Notes under the pieces: generated by a model
The model's database searches: none
Told to the model about the DNA's origin: nothing
Seen by the model: the letters and a program-made list of their open reading frames with translations, nothing else
Origin: Filimonas zeae
Lineage (GTDB): Bacteria; Bacteroidota; Bacteroidia; Chitinophagales; Chitinophagaceae
Direction of reading: 5' to 3'
DNA length: 64,000 nt
NCBI RefSeq assembly: GCF_014641615.1
Contig: NZ_BMIB01000001.1
Location: 868,769-932,768, forward strand
In this document: piece after piece, positions 52,001-62,500 of the stretch
How the letters are laid out: each line of letters begins with the position of its first letter
Position numbering within the stretch: the first letter of the stretch is position 1
Position numbers and translations under genes: made by a program

Positions 52001-53155
52001 CACATATAAATGGTCGCTTTCGGTTTCCACTAACGAAGTCACTGCGGGTGAACGCAGGCTGTTGATGTCAAATGGGTTGCTTTGCCGGTATTGAAAAAGA
52101 GGTTGACCTCTGTCATATTTATACACTCCTCCCCGCAAAGTAGCCACCCAGCAAATATCCTGTTTGTCGATATAAACGGCCCGTACCGATTTTTGATTCA
52201 GGCTGTGTGGATCCCGCATATCGGGTGCTAAACGGATGGCGTTTTTAGTAGCGTTATCTATGATATATAGCCCATCTTCCGTGCCGGCCCATATCCGGCT
52301 GCCACTGTCTATGGCCGTACAGTGGGTGGCATTATCTTTAATCAAAGGAATAATTGTGTTACTGTTTCCGTCAATGCGATATAAGCCGGAAGCGCAACCG
52401 ATCCATATATTACCTTGTTTATCTTCCGTAATAGTTTCTATGGCATTTTTTTGTAGTTCATGTGCGGACCCGGTTTCTAATGGATGAAATTGTTTCTGCT
52501 GTTTGTTGTATAATAAGAGTCCCTGATTTGTTCCCACCCATAACCGGTTCCGGCTATCTTCAAAAACGGAAATCACAGAAATGCGTGTGGAGGAGGAAGA
52601 TGCATTTGTGTTAAGAGGGATATTCGTTATTTCCTTAGTTGCCGGATTCAGCTGGTGTAAACCACTATAATCGCCAATCCAAAGGTTGCCTGATGTGTCG
52701 CTACAAATAGTTTTGATGGCGCTGTTTAATACTTTTGCCCCGCTATAGCTGCCGATATGTTCAAAAGCGTCTTTTTTCCTGTCATACAAATCCAGGTAGC
52801 CTCCATTGGTGCCTATCCATAAGTTTCCGGCTTTATCCTCGTAGAGGCAGTTGATATCATTGGCTGAAATGCTGGTTGTATCATTGGGTTTATGGCGATA
52901 GATAATAAACTGAGTACCATTGAATCTGTTCAGACCGTCTTCTGTGGCAAACCACATCCATCCGAATTTGTCTCTCAGCATATCGTTCACCATATTGGAT
53001 GAAAGACCATGCCGGGTATTCAGTGATGAGAAACTGATATGACCGGATTGTGCATAATTTATACCTGCAACGAAAAAGCAGAAAATGGCAGTAGCAAAAG
53101 TTCGAAACAGCATATACAAATGTAAAAGGAACCCCACAAAAAATGGTAACGCCAT
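49052..53155 (-). CDS. Hybrid two-component system regulator (HTCS)
   Basis: 1367 residues in one chain. A signal/anchor segment at the N-terminus (start at 53155 or the second ATG at 53113), a periplasmic Reg_prop double beta-propeller (about 40-700, with repeated 'WIGT.GGG' blades), a Y_Y_Y domain (about 705-790), a membrane helix (about 799-818), histidine kinase with 'LSHEFRAP' (His near residue 869), HATPase ('DTGIGIPPDKKDRIFERYFQ', 'GSGIGLSITHEFIKMHGG'), a receiver (about 1113-1225, 'LLAEDDED', phospho-Asp in 'ISDVNMPE') and an AraC-type DNA-binding domain (about 1265-1360). It senses a breakdown product, probably a xylo-oligosaccharide, in the periplasm and switches on the divergent susCD operon. 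Confidence 0.96.
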   Translation of the reverse strand: MALPFFVGFLLHLYMLFRTFATAIFCFFVAGINYAQSGHISFSSLNTRHGLSSNMVNDMLRDKFGWMWFATEDGLNRFNGTQFIIYRHKPNDTTSISANDINCLYEDKAGNLWIGTNGGYLDLYDRKKDAFEHIGSYSGAKVLNSAIKTICSDTSGNLWIGDYSGLHQLNPATKEITNIPLNTNASSSSTRISVISVFEDSRNRLWVGTNQGLLLYNKQQKQFHPLETGSAHELQKNAIETITEDKQGNIWIGCASGLYRIDGNSNTIIPLIKDNATHCTAIDSGSRIWAGTEDGLYIIDNATKNAIRLAPDMRDPHSLNQKSVRAVYIDKQDICWVATLRGGVYKYDRGQPLFQYRQSNPFDINSLRSPAVTSLVETESDHLYVGSDGGGVQLFNHRTGLFSPIPFYPPGNCSPEKLKVLSLEKGSRDELWVGTFSNGLFCVNPFTGKTKQFTTANGLGNNAIFCLKKDSKGNIWIGSNGGGVNAYNPVTGIMKHYTSKPDTGEIRLPLNGYIRAIIEDAKGRIWIGSHGTGIAMLDPASNQCVVYNRFNSGLPSNVVISLLEDRKGNIWIGTLGGGLSIFDSTTHRFKSFAAKENLSNDVVYKIVEDDKGLLWLSTNQGISSFDVNKKHFANYNHYNGIQQDNFISGSGLQLKDGTILFGGMDGLNYFAPGAILRPLFKPPVVFTGLQVNNQSIAPGNNSPLREHISIARHINLTYHQNFAISFVALDFTSPHQNKYLYQLEGFDKEWVEAGSDLTASYTNIDPGDYTFHIKTYNAEGDIASAATASIYLHITPPFWRSVFAYIFYLLLIISLLLFSRYKTMLRLKRQFATEQEKLLARQTLAQERKEVEVAREMDQLKIKFLTNLSHEFRAPISLILGPVDNLLQSVNNTKAAAQLHMIRRNTRRLLNLVNQLLDFRKLETHELSLHLVSGEITHFVKDVFDSFMDLAERKKITYSFHCHTSNAMVLFDHDKLERILFNLLSNAFKFTPAGGSIDLHLESAGFTSEGVTIYSIKITDTGIGIPPDKKDRIFERYFQSHTSPFSQQGSGIGLSITHEFIKMHGGSIEVNSEPGNGADFTITLPLIPAEQQPILTVDNWKSEDVEVAANENLPLILLAEDDEDFRFYLKDNLKNHFSILEASNGEQGWKKTLARHPLVVISDVNMPEVDGFQLLEKIKADKRTSHIPVIMLTALSGEEALLQAFSLGASDYVTKPFNFQVLLARINSLVSLKTTLKTTYTKQITVEVPESETPSDDNLLIKKLRLYIENNISDTSLSVEGVSKEMGMSRSSLYNKMLELTGLSPIEYIRNIKLEKAAFLLEKTDMNIAQVAYSTGFATPNYFAKSFKAKYQMLPSEFVNRKRKNGK

Positions 53156-53270
53156 ACTATTCCGGATGGAAGAAATGTAGATAATTGAAGTATTTATGTT
53201 TTAGATGGCCTATATGTGGTGTGTGCAGATGGTATTGGACATTTTTGCTATCATTTTCGTCAATACTAAA

Positions 53271-53300
53271 CTTGCGTGTATCTGCCGGATACTACATTTG
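53271..53300 (+). promoter_or_regulatory. Promoter of the xylan susC operon
   Basis: Perfect -7 box TACATTTG (53293-53300) with CTTG (53271-53274) as -33 element, spacing 18 bp. The SusC start codon is 57 bp downstream. Confidence 0.6.
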
Positions 53301-53357
53301 ATTATATCTAAAGAGGGGCACATCCCTGCATCTCAAAATATTACTAACTACTTGCCA

Positions 53358-56300
53358 ATGAAACTATTAAAACGAACCGGGATCATTTCCTGGCTCTCCC
53401 TGCTGACATTACTTCCTTCCATTTTACAGGCTCAATTCACCTTAACAGGTAAGGTAACAGATGAAACCGGCCAGCCTTTAAGTCATGCCAGTGTTAAACT
53501 TAAAAACAAGCCTGTTGGGACGAATACAGACAGTCAAGGCGCATTTTCTCTTCAAATTCCTGTTGGTGTAACTGCCATTGTGGTGTCTTATGTGGGATAC
53601 GCTGATATTGAGCGGAACATTTCTGGTAAAACACAAAGTATTGTTGTTCAACTCACACCCAATGCCAAAAGCGATGATGTAATTGTGATCGGCTACGGTT
53701 CGCAACGAAAATCAGATCTTACCGGAGCAGTTGGGTCGGTAAAGGCAGAAATTATCGAAAAATCAGGCGCTACATCTATTGATCAGGTGCTACAAGGAAG
53801 AATTGCTGGTTTGCAAATGACGCAGAATTCGGGTATGCCTGGTGGTGGCTCATCTATCCAGATACGGGGATTAGGGTCTATTAATTCAACCAATGAGCCC
53901 ATTTTTGTGATTGATGGGGTGATTATTAGTTCGGGAACAGGTTCTTACAGTGACAATGCTTTCGCCGCTATCAACCCGGCTGACATTGAAACGATTGATG
54001 TATTGAAAGACGCCTCAGCAACAGCAATTTATGGCGCACAGGGTGCCAATGGAGTTATTATTATTACCACCAAAAGGGGCAAGGCCGGATTAACGCGTAT
54101 TACGGCAGACGCAAAATATGGAGTACAAAGCTTACCTAAAGAACTTGCGGTTTCAAACCTTCAGGACTATGCCCGGCATCAGAACGCGTTGTATACTTTA
54201 CTGGGATATCCCATCAATAATTATTTTGCCGACCCTTCATTACTGTCGAAAGGAACCAACTGGCAGCGGGAAATTTTCAAGCCGGCTTCAATGGGCAACT
54301 ATTCACTGGCGTTTTCCGGCGGGAATGAATATACCACCTACCGCCTTTCCGGTGGTTATTTAAAACAGGAAGGCGTAGCCAGTGGTTCCGGATTTGATCG
54401 CATCACTGTTACGTCGAATCTCGATACTAAAATCAAAAGCTGGTTAAAAGCGGGGGGGGCTGTTACAATCAGCCGTACTAGCCAGGTTATTACCATTGCC
54501 GACTGGAATCTGATCAACGCTGCTGTAAGGCAATCTCCTTCTGTGCCTGCCAGAAATTTGGATGGTAGTTATGGAGGTCCCGAAGACCCCAACGACCAGT
54601 TATCCAATCCATTAGCACTTTCAGAACTCTACGATAAGGGAAACAAAAAGCTTGGACTTCGCGGAAATGTATACCTCGACATGAAATTGTTGAAGAATCT
54701 TTCACTCAGATCTGAGTTTTCTTCGGACATTAACCAGGAACGGGTCTGGAGTTTTGTACCCACTTTTACGCTGGGTGGCCGGACCAATTCAGAAATTACC
54801 AACAGCAAATCACAGCGCCTCTCTGCAAACTGGAACCTGCGTAACGTACTTACTTACAATGGTCAGACACGCAGTGGCCATGTGTTGAATGCAATGCTGG
54901 GACAGGAAATTACTGAACGTACGTCTGACTATCTATCCGCATTCCGTTTTGGTGGCAATAATTCGCTGAGAGATATTGATGCCGGTAATGCTTTAAATGC
55001 CACTAACGGAGGTAATACCAGCCGTTATGCTTTCAGTTCTTTGTTCGGACGTGCTATTTATTCCTATAAGAAAAGATACCTGTTAACCACCACATTACGG
55101 TATGATGGTTCTTCCAATTTTGCGGATGGTAATCGCTGGGGCCTGTTTCCATCTGCGGCATTCGCCTGGAAACTTTCTGACGAAGCTTTTATGAGACATT
55201 TGAAAGACGACATGAACCTGAAGGTACGACTAGGATATGGTAAAGTAGGTAATTCAAATGTTCGACAGTTTGCATATACGGCTAATATATCCAATGTGCC
55301 TACTACCTGGGGAAATGGTTCACTGATAGCGAATGTACCTAATCCTGATCTTACCTGGGAAAGTACTGACTCTTATAACCTGGGCTTAGACCTGGGGATA
55401 CTTGATAACCGTGTAGAAATTGTAGCTGATGTTTACCTGAAGCGTACCAACCAGCTATTACTGGAGTTAACCTTGCCTGGAATTACCGGTGCACAGCAGG
55501 ATGGCCCTCCCGGATCTGCTGCTGCTCCCTGGGCTAACGTTGGGGCTATGCAGAACAAGGGAGTGGAATTAACGATCAACACTATCAATTTACAGAGTAA
55601 ACAATTCCGGTGGACTTCTAACGTGGTATTTACCCTGAACAGGAATAAGGTGATTCGCCTGAATTCAGATGTGGCACAAATCAATAAAACGTATCAGCTA
55701 TCAGGGAGCCCTATTATTGTAAGTAGAACAGAAGCAGGAAAAAGCATTGGGGAATTCTGGGGTTATAAAACTATCGGACGCATTAATTCTGCGGCAGACC
55801 TGTATGACAAAGAGGGTAAATTAAGAATTGCCTTGCCTGAAAAGCAAACTGTAAATGAAAAGACCGGTATATGGGTAGGTGATCTGATTTGGGACGATTA
55901 TTCAAAAGATGGAGTGATAAATGACAAAGATCGCCAATACCTGGGAAGCCCGCTTCCTTCTTTCACCTATGGATTTGGCAACAACTTTACTTATAAAAAT
56001 TTTGATCTTAATTTTTTCTTTACAGGATCTTATGGTAATAAAGTAATGAATTTCCTTAACCTCAATCTGGACAATCCTAATGTTCAAACCGGAAATATTA
56101 CGAGGCGGGCTGCAAGAGATTATGCGCAATTAGGGTTGATAGATGCTGGTGGATCTGCCTCTGATATTAATAATGTAAGGGTGGTAAGTGGCGATCCGTC
56201 TATGCCCAGGATGACGGTAAATGATGTAAACAACAACAATAGGTTATCCTCACGTTTTGTGGAAAGTGGATCTTACCTGCGATTGCAAAGTGTTGCATTT

Positions 56301-56534
56301 TCCTGGTCTTTTCCTAAAAAAGTAATTTCCAGGCTAAAAGTGAGTAATGCAAAAGCTTATTTCAGTGCCCAGAATGTATTCACTGTTTCAAAATACTCCG
56401 GCTACGACCCTGAGGTGGGAATGACGAAAGATCAATATTCCAATGGTAGCCAGAATGCATTGCTGAACGGCCTGGATCCCGGACGTTATCCCACACCACG
56501 TACAATAACCTTTGGCCTTTCTATTGGATTATAA
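53358..56534 (+). CDS. SusC-like TonB-dependent transporter (xylan locus)
   Basis: 1058 residues from the ATG at 53358, chosen because it opens a signal peptide (MKLLKRTGIISWLSLLTLLP) and lies after the promoter. No STN domain, in line with HTCS rather than sigma/anti-sigma control. Carboxypeptidase-D-like domain (about 25-105, 'TGKVTDETGQPLSHASVKLKNKPVGTNTDSQG'), plug ('VIVIGYGSQRKSDLTGAVGSV', 'GSSIQIRGLGSINSTNEPIFVIDGV', 'VLKDASATAIYGAQGANGVIIITTKRGK'), then the barrel ending in FGLSIGL. It should import xylo-oligosaccharides through the outer membrane with the SusD partner downstream. Confidence 0.96.
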   Translation: MKLLKRTGIISWLSLLTLLPSILQAQFTLTGKVTDETGQPLSHASVKLKNKPVGTNTDSQGAFSLQIPVGVTAIVVSYVGYADIERNISGKTQSIVVQLTPNAKSDDVIVIGYGSQRKSDLTGAVGSVKAEIIEKSGATSIDQVLQGRIAGLQMTQNSGMPGGGSSIQIRGLGSINSTNEPIFVIDGVIISSGTGSYSDNAFAAINPADIETIDVLKDASATAIYGAQGANGVIIITTKRGKAGLTRITADAKYGVQSLPKELAVSNLQDYARHQNALYTLLGYPINNYFADPSLLSKGTNWQREIFKPASMGNYSLAFSGGNEYTTYRLSGGYLKQEGVASGSGFDRITVTSNLDTKIKSWLKAGGAVTISRTSQVITIADWNLINAAVRQSPSVPARNLDGSYGGPEDPNDQLSNPLALSELYDKGNKKLGLRGNVYLDMKLLKNLSLRSEFSSDINQERVWSFVPTFTLGGRTNSEITNSKSQRLSANWNLRNVLTYNGQTRSGHVLNAMLGQEITERTSDYLSAFRFGGNNSLRDIDAGNALNATNGGNTSRYAFSSLFGRAIYSYKKRYLLTTTLRYDGSSNFADGNRWGLFPSAAFAWKLSDEAFMRHLKDDMNLKVRLGYGKVGNSNVRQFAYTANISNVPTTWGNGSLIANVPNPDLTWESTDSYNLGLDLGILDNRVEIVADVYLKRTNQLLLELTLPGITGAQQDGPPGSAAAPWANVGAMQNKGVELTINTINLQSKQFRWTSNVVFTLNRNKVIRLNSDVAQINKTYQLSGSPIIVSRTEAGKSIGEFWGYKTIGRINSAADLYDKEGKLRIALPEKQTVNEKTGIWVGDLIWDDYSKDGVINDKDRQYLGSPLPSFTYGFGNNFTYKNFDLNFFFTGSYGNKVMNFLNLNLDNPNVQTGNITRRAARDYAQLGLIDAGGSASDINNVRVVSGDPSMPRMTVNDVNNNNRLSSRFVESGSYLRLQSVAFSWSFPKKVISRLKVSNAKAYFSAQNVFTVSKYSGYDPEVGMTKDQYSNGSQNALLNGLDPGRYPTPRTITFGLSIGL

Positions 56535-56556
56535 AACGAATTGCAAATCAACTGCC

Positions 56557-58188
56557 ATGAAAATTAGTTTACGAATAGCGTTGTATGTTGCTATTATTAT
56601 GATAGCCGGTGGCTGTAATAAGTTTCTTGATACGAAATCTAACAGCCAGCCTACCCTGGATAATTATTTTACTACACTAAAGGATTGCAGAAGTGCAACG
56701 GCTGCTATGTATAGCAGAGTTTGGTATAGCTTTTCCAGCAAATTTTATTTTGATATGGGTGATGGTAGAGGTAATAACCTGTTTCAGCCTTATACATCGG
56801 GCCAATCTTTTATACGATTAACGGAAACAGGTGAAACAACTACATTACAGGAAGGATGGGCTTCGCTGTATGTAGTGATTACCCAGGCTGATTATATTCT
56901 CAATAATATTGACAGGGCATTGCAATTCAATGTATCGGAACGCGATGTGAATGCCTGTAAAGCAGAAGCCCGTTTTATGCGTGGCCTGGCATATTGGTAT
57001 GCAGGATCTACCTGGGGGAATATACCGATTGTGGAAGACCCGGTAGCATTATCAAAGAATGCTAAAGTACCTCCACATTACTTTGAGGACGTGTTACAAT
57101 ATGCTATTAGCGATCTCGAATATGCTGCAAAAAACCTGCGTACAACAGATGAAAAGGGAAGGGTAACCAGGTATAGTGCACTGGGTATATTATCCCGCCT
57201 TTACATCACTGCTGCCTGTTATGCACGGGGCAACAGGTTTAGTGAACGTTGGACAAAAAATGCTACAGAATACTATGAGCTGGCCAGAATAGCTGCCAAA
57301 GAAGTGTGTGAAAATTCCGCTTATACATTAATGAGCGATTATGAAGAACTGTTTCGGCCACAAAATAATAACAACACTGAAACCTTGTTTGCCTTACAGT
57401 TTGTGCCAGGCTCTACAGATTATGGAGCCGGCAATCGTAATCAGGAATGGCTGGCTTACAGTACCACATTAACTGACGGATTAAATGCTTATGGAAGCAG
57501 CACTTTTGCTTCCGGTGAACTGGTGAAGCTGATGCATGACAGGGGAGAGCTTAAGCGTAAAAAAGCGGCCTTCTTTTATCCGGGTGCGGTATATGATTAT
57601 ATAGGTACTCACACTGCTGATGGTAAATGGATTGTAACCGGCGCTAATGCAGTACGTTATCCGAATATTAAAAAGCATGTAGTAGGCAGCAAAAAAGATA
57701 CGGATGGAATGGCTATTAATGGCAACTCCGGATTGGCAGCGCCCATGTTACGATTGGCGGAAGTGTACCTGCTATATGCAGAAGCAATACTGGGAACACA
57801 AGCCAGTACTACCGATGCAGAAGCGCTGAAGTATTTTAACCTTGTTCGTAAAAGAGCTGGCCTTGACCCGGTTACTGCTATTTCAGTAGCCGATCTATGG
57901 GATGAACGCCGGTGCGAACTGGCTTTGGAAGGGCAATTCTGGTTTGATATGGTGCGTCGCGGTTATTGGGATCAGGCCTGGGTATTGGACTATATGAACC
58001 ACCAGCGACGCTCTGAGTATTACTACTACCTGAGCAATACAGCACCCAATGGTTTCGCCTGGAGGAATGTGGGTGACGGACAGGAGCAGAATACAGCAAC
58101 AGAAGCGCGTTTGCTACTTCCGTACCCTTCCACTGAATTGGTAATGAATCCAAAGTTGAATGAAGCTCCTGTTCATTTTACATTTTAG
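56557..58188 (+). CDS. SusD-like surface lipoprotein (xylan locus)
   Basis: 543 residues from the ATG at 56557 (MKISLRIALYVAIIMIAGGC, lipobox A-G-G-C). The SusD fold shows in 'WASLYVVITQADYILNNIDRAL', 'ACKAEARFMRGLAYWYAGSTWGNIPIVEDPVALSKN', 'SALGILSRLYITAACYARGNRF' and C-terminal 'LPYPSTELVMNPKLN'. The tail 'RRCELALEGQFWFDMVRRGYW' is typical. It forms the lid over the SusC pore. The gene follows susC by 22 bp. Confidence 0.95.
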   Translation: MKISLRIALYVAIIMIAGGCNKFLDTKSNSQPTLDNYFTTLKDCRSATAAMYSRVWYSFSSKFYFDMGDGRGNNLFQPYTSGQSFIRLTETGETTTLQEGWASLYVVITQADYILNNIDRALQFNVSERDVNACKAEARFMRGLAYWYAGSTWGNIPIVEDPVALSKNAKVPPHYFEDVLQYAISDLEYAAKNLRTTDEKGRVTRYSALGILSRLYITAACYARGNRFSERWTKNATEYYELARIAAKEVCENSAYTLMSDYEELFRPQNNNNTETLFALQFVPGSTDYGAGNRNQEWLAYSTTLTDGLNAYGSSTFASGELVKLMHDRGELKRKKAAFFYPGAVYDYIGTHTADGKWIVTGANAVRYPNIKKHVVGSKKDTDGMAINGNSGLAAPMLRLAEVYLLYAEAILGTQASTTDAEALKYFNLVRKRAGLDPVTAISVADLWDERRCELALEGQFWFDMVRRGYWDQAWVLDYMNHQRRSEYYYYLSNTAPNGFAWRNVGDGQEQNTATEARLLLPYPSTELVMNPKLNEAPVHFTF

Positions 58189-58220
58189 ATCAAACTATTT
58201 GAGTGTCTAAAAATTAAATT

Positions 58221-59558
58221 ATGCGATCTGCTAAATATAAAGCCATACTGGTTGTTCAGATATTTACAGCAATAGTTTTGCTGAGTGCATGTAAAAAAGG
58301 TTATTGGGATGCGGAAGGGCCTACCTCAAAAGAGATAAGCGTAACCAACGTTACGCTGCAGAGTGCGGCCACTACTACACAGGTAATTACACAGGCGCGA
58401 GTAGGTACGCTTGTACGAATTAACGGCAAAGGCTTTTCAGAAGCTAAATCAGTATATATGAACGGGGTTAAGGTAGCTGTAAATCCCGGCTATGTTACAG
58501 AAACTGCTATTATGGTAACCATTCCGTCCAGTCTGCCTTTTGGTAAGGACATTACAGATACTGCTACAAGAAACACTATCCGGATTATTACGAGTAATGA
58601 TGATTACGCTTTTAAGTTTTTGATCCAGGGGCCTGCACCTGCAATCAGCGGCGTATCACATAGCCTGCCTAAAGCAGGAGAAACAGTTGAAATATACGGC
58701 ACAAATCTGCGTGACCTGGATACAGTGAAACTACCGGGAAATATAGTATTGCTGTCCGGTGAGTTTGAAACCTCTTCGGACTTTAGCAAACTCTCCTTTA
58801 CAATGCCGGCCGCTGCAATAGCCAGTGCCGGCGGCATTTATGTTTCCGGCGCTAATGGCAGTGATTATTTATATAATTATATGAATCGCAGGAACTGTAT
58901 TTTTATTGAGAAGTTTTCCAGTGATACGGCAGTAAGCGGGGGCACAGGCGATTGTTATCAGCGTACTTATAATTTCGGCAGCAGCACCATTTCTGCTAAT
59001 CAAACTGCAGTACTGCCTGCTACTGGCACCGGGCATAAAAATCCGGCCACTTATCGTCAGTTTCCTGCTACTGCGGCAACTGCTGCCATTGATGCCACAG
59101 TTGGTAGTTTCGATTTTCGTACATGCCCGGCAGCCACATCTGTGTTGAGAACGACAGGAGGAGCTATTACAACAGCTTCTGCCTGTAATAACCTTGCATT
59201 ACAGTTTGATGCCTATATTCCTGTAGAATGGTCCTGTGGTTTTGTACGCTTTGAATTTGTAAAAGGCAATACTGACTGGAGATATAACTACGCCCCCTGG
59301 TTGGTGAATGGAAGTGTAAAGCCGGTTAAAATGACTGGCTGGCAAACCATCAGCATACCATTAAGTGCTTTTAAGGCGCTCAATGGTAAGACGTATCAAT
59401 ACCTGGTGGACCAGGCGGTAAGCAAGGGGGGATATTTTGCTTTTATCAACGGCAGCTATACAGACGCCAGTGGAAAGAGCTGGCCTCCTGTTGCTATTCC
59501 AAACTTCCAGATGTCTTTTGGCAATTTCAGGATAGTGCCTTACGTCAAAAGCTTATAA
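58221..59558 (+). CDS. Surface glycan-binding lipoprotein (SGBP, IPT/TIG type)
   Basis: 445 residues. Signal sequence with lipobox L-L-S-A-C, then KKG. Two immunoglobulin-like IPT/TIG repeats ('ITQARVGTLVRINGKGFSEAKSVYMNGVKVAVNPGYVTETAIMVTIPS' and 'ISGVSHSLPKAGETVEIYGTNLRDLDTVKLPGN') precede a C-terminal beta-sandwich ('CNNLALQFDAYIPVEWSCGFVRFEFVKG', many W/Y/F) like the xylan/xyloglucan-binding domain of Bacteroides SGBPs. It holds the polysaccharide at the cell surface. It lies between susD and the xylanase gene in the operon. Confidence 0.9.
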   Translation: MRSAKYKAILVVQIFTAIVLLSACKKGYWDAEGPTSKEISVTNVTLQSAATTTQVITQARVGTLVRINGKGFSEAKSVYMNGVKVAVNPGYVTETAIMVTIPSSLPFGKDITDTATRNTIRIITSNDDYAFKFLIQGPAPAISGVSHSLPKAGETVEIYGTNLRDLDTVKLPGNIVLLSGEFETSSDFSKLSFTMPAAAIASAGGIYVSGANGSDYLYNYMNRRNCIFIEKFSSDTAVSGGTGDCYQRTYNFGSSTISANQTAVLPATGTGHKNPATYRQFPATAATAAIDATVGSFDFRTCPAATSVLRTTGGAITTASACNNLALQFDAYIPVEWSCGFVRFEFVKGNTDWRYNYAPWLVNGSVKPVKMTGWQTISIPLSAFKALNGKTYQYLVDQAVSKGGYFAFINGSYTDASGKSWPPVAIPNFQMSFGNFRIVPYVKSL

Positions 59559-59585
59559 CTCTTTGCATCATCTCAATATAGTATC

Positions 59586-62500
59586 ATGAAAGGCGGTTTA
59601 TCATTTGTTTTTATTTTTTGGAGCTTGTGTTTGCAGGCTCAATCGATAGTTGCTGAACAAAGAGGAAAGGACGATTTTTCTATTCTGGAAAGCGGGAAGC
59701 CTGCATCTATTGTTTGCGATATTGACGATGATACATTAGTGAAAATTTCCGCCAGCCTGTTGGCGGAAGATCTGGGACGCATTGGTAATATGCCTGCAAT
59801 GATACTGAATCAGGTACCGGCAAGCGGTAGTATCATCATTGCGGGCAGCATCGGCCAATCCGGATTAATTCGTCAGTTAGCGGATAGGCAGTTAATTAAA
59901 ACGGATAGCCTGCAGGGGAAATGGGAAGCCTACCAGTTGCAGGTGGTAAAACATCCATTTGACGGCATTGAACAGGCCCTGGTGATTGCAGGCAGCGACC
60001 GAAGAGGTGTTGCGTACGGAATAATGGAACTGTCCAGACAGATGGGCGTATCGCCCTGGTACTGGTGGGCTGATGTTCCAGTACAAAAAAAACAGGATTT
60101 GTATATACCTGCTGCTACTTTCCTGGCCGATGCGCCCCACGTAAAATACCGGGGTATTTTTATCAATGATGAAGCGCCTTGTTTAAGTAGCTGGACCAGA
60201 AAAAAATTCGGAGGGTTTAATCATGAGTTCTACGTTAAGGTGTTTGAGTTGATCCTGCGTTTGAAAGGTAATTATTTGTGGCCGGCAATGTGGGGCAATG
60301 CTTTTAATGAAGACGATGTACAGAATCCTGTATTGGCAGATCAATGGGGAATTGTAATGGGTACCTCTCATCACGAGCCTATGCTACGTGCCCAGAAGGA
60401 ATGGCGCAAGAACGGAACAGGCGATTGGAATTATACCACTAATAAGGAGGTGCTGCAACATTTCTGGACAAAAGGTATTGAGAAAATGGGCAGGCATGAA
60501 AGTGTTGTTACTATAGGCATGCGTGGCGACGGTGATGAGCCTATGACAGCGGGAACTGCTACGAAATTACTGGAAGGTATTGTGGCCGATCAGCGGAAAA
60601 TTATTGAAACGGTGACCGGGAAGCCGGCTTCCCAGACACCACAGCTTTGGGCGCTGTACAAAGAGGTGCAGGACTACTATGATAAAGGAATGAGGGTTGC
60701 TGATGATGTGACGCTGTTACTTTGCGATGATAACTGGGGGAACCTGCGAAAGCTGCCCAGGTTAACCGATAAGCCAAGAGGAGGTGGATATGGCATCTAT
60801 TACCATTTCGATTACGTAGGAGGCCCCAGGAATTACAAGTGGATTAACACTAACAATATTGCAAGGGTATGGGAACAAATGCACCTGGCTTATCAATATG
60901 GTGCAGACAGAATATGGATTGTGAATGTTGGTGATATTAAGCCTATGGAATTACCCATTTCCTTTTTTCTGGATTATGCGTGGAATCCCTCACGTTGGAA
61001 TGAAGATAATATAAATACCTATTATACACAATGGGCAACTGGTCAGTTTGGAACTACATATGCTGAACAGATCAGCGAAATGCTGTCGCGGTATGCACAG
61101 TTTAGTGCGAGAATAAAACCGGAACTACTGAATGCAGGCACTTATGCTATTGAAAATTATAATGAGGCTGAAACGGTAATCAGGCAGTGGCGCCAATTGA
61201 CAGAAGAGGCGATGCTGATAAACAAGGTTATTGCGCCGGAATATAAAGATGCTTATTTTCAGCTGGTATTACATCCCATATTAGCCCTGGGTAATTTGCA
61301 TGAACTTTATTATGCAGTGGCTATGAATGCCAGCTGTGTAGCCAAAAAGAATATTGAGGCCAACAAGTATGCAGAAAGGGCTGCTTTTTATTATCAGCAG
61401 GATTCGCTCATTACCCGCAAATATCATCTTCTTGCCGGTGGTAAATGGGAACATATGATGAATCAGGTGCATATTGGTTATACCAGTTGGAATAACCCGC
61501 CTTTTAATAAAATGCCAGCTGTGGAATATGTGTCAAAAGAAGAAACAACGCTTACTCCAATTGTGTATAAAGAACTACCGGTTGCCAGATCTATTGTGCC
61601 CGCAACGGAAACCGGCAACGTTTTTTATGAAGAAAACGGTGTCATATCAATGGAGGCATCTCATTGGACGAGAGCGTTAAATGTCAACGGCATTCAGTGG
61701 AAAGTTATTCCAGGTATAGGCAGAACAGGTTCGGGAATCAGTACATTTCCTGTAACTGCATCAGTTAAAAAAACAGCCAACTCTCCTTATGTAGAGTATG
61801 ATTTTTATGCTTATGACAGTGGTAAGGCGATTGTTCATCTTTATTTTTCACCCACATTAAATTTTCATCAGGATGACGGAATGAAGGTGGCAATTTCTGT
61901 AGATAACGGAATGCCGCTAATAATTACTATTAACAAAGAAGATTTTCTTACCAACTGGGAACGTTGGGTTGCCAGTAATGTGATATTGGGGAAAACAGAA
62001 ATAGCAGTAAGGTATGCTGGTAAACATACACTTAAATACTGGATGGTGAGTTCCGCGGTAGTGCTTCAAAAGGTTATCATTGATTGGGGAGGAATGAAGC
62101 CCTCTTACCTGGGCCCTCCGGAAACATTGTCTCCTGCAAATGCATCGGAAACGATGAAAGGTCTAAAGGATTATTATCAGAACTATTTCCCGATAGGAGT
62201 GGCTATTGAGCCGGGAGATCTGAGGCACAAGGAAAAAGCAGACCTGATATGCCGTGAGTTTAACAGCCTTACACCTGAAAATGCAATGAAGATGTCCACT
62301 ATTCATCCTTTACAACATACCTATCGTTGGGAGCAGGCAGATGCAATAGTTTCTTTTGCCCGCCAGCATCAGCTGAAGGTGAGAGGACATACACTCTGCT
62401 GGCATTTGCAGACGCCTGACTGGATGTTTGAAGACAAACAGGGAAATAAGGTTGGCAGGGATACGTTATTGCAACGTCTTCATGATCATATTAAAGCTGT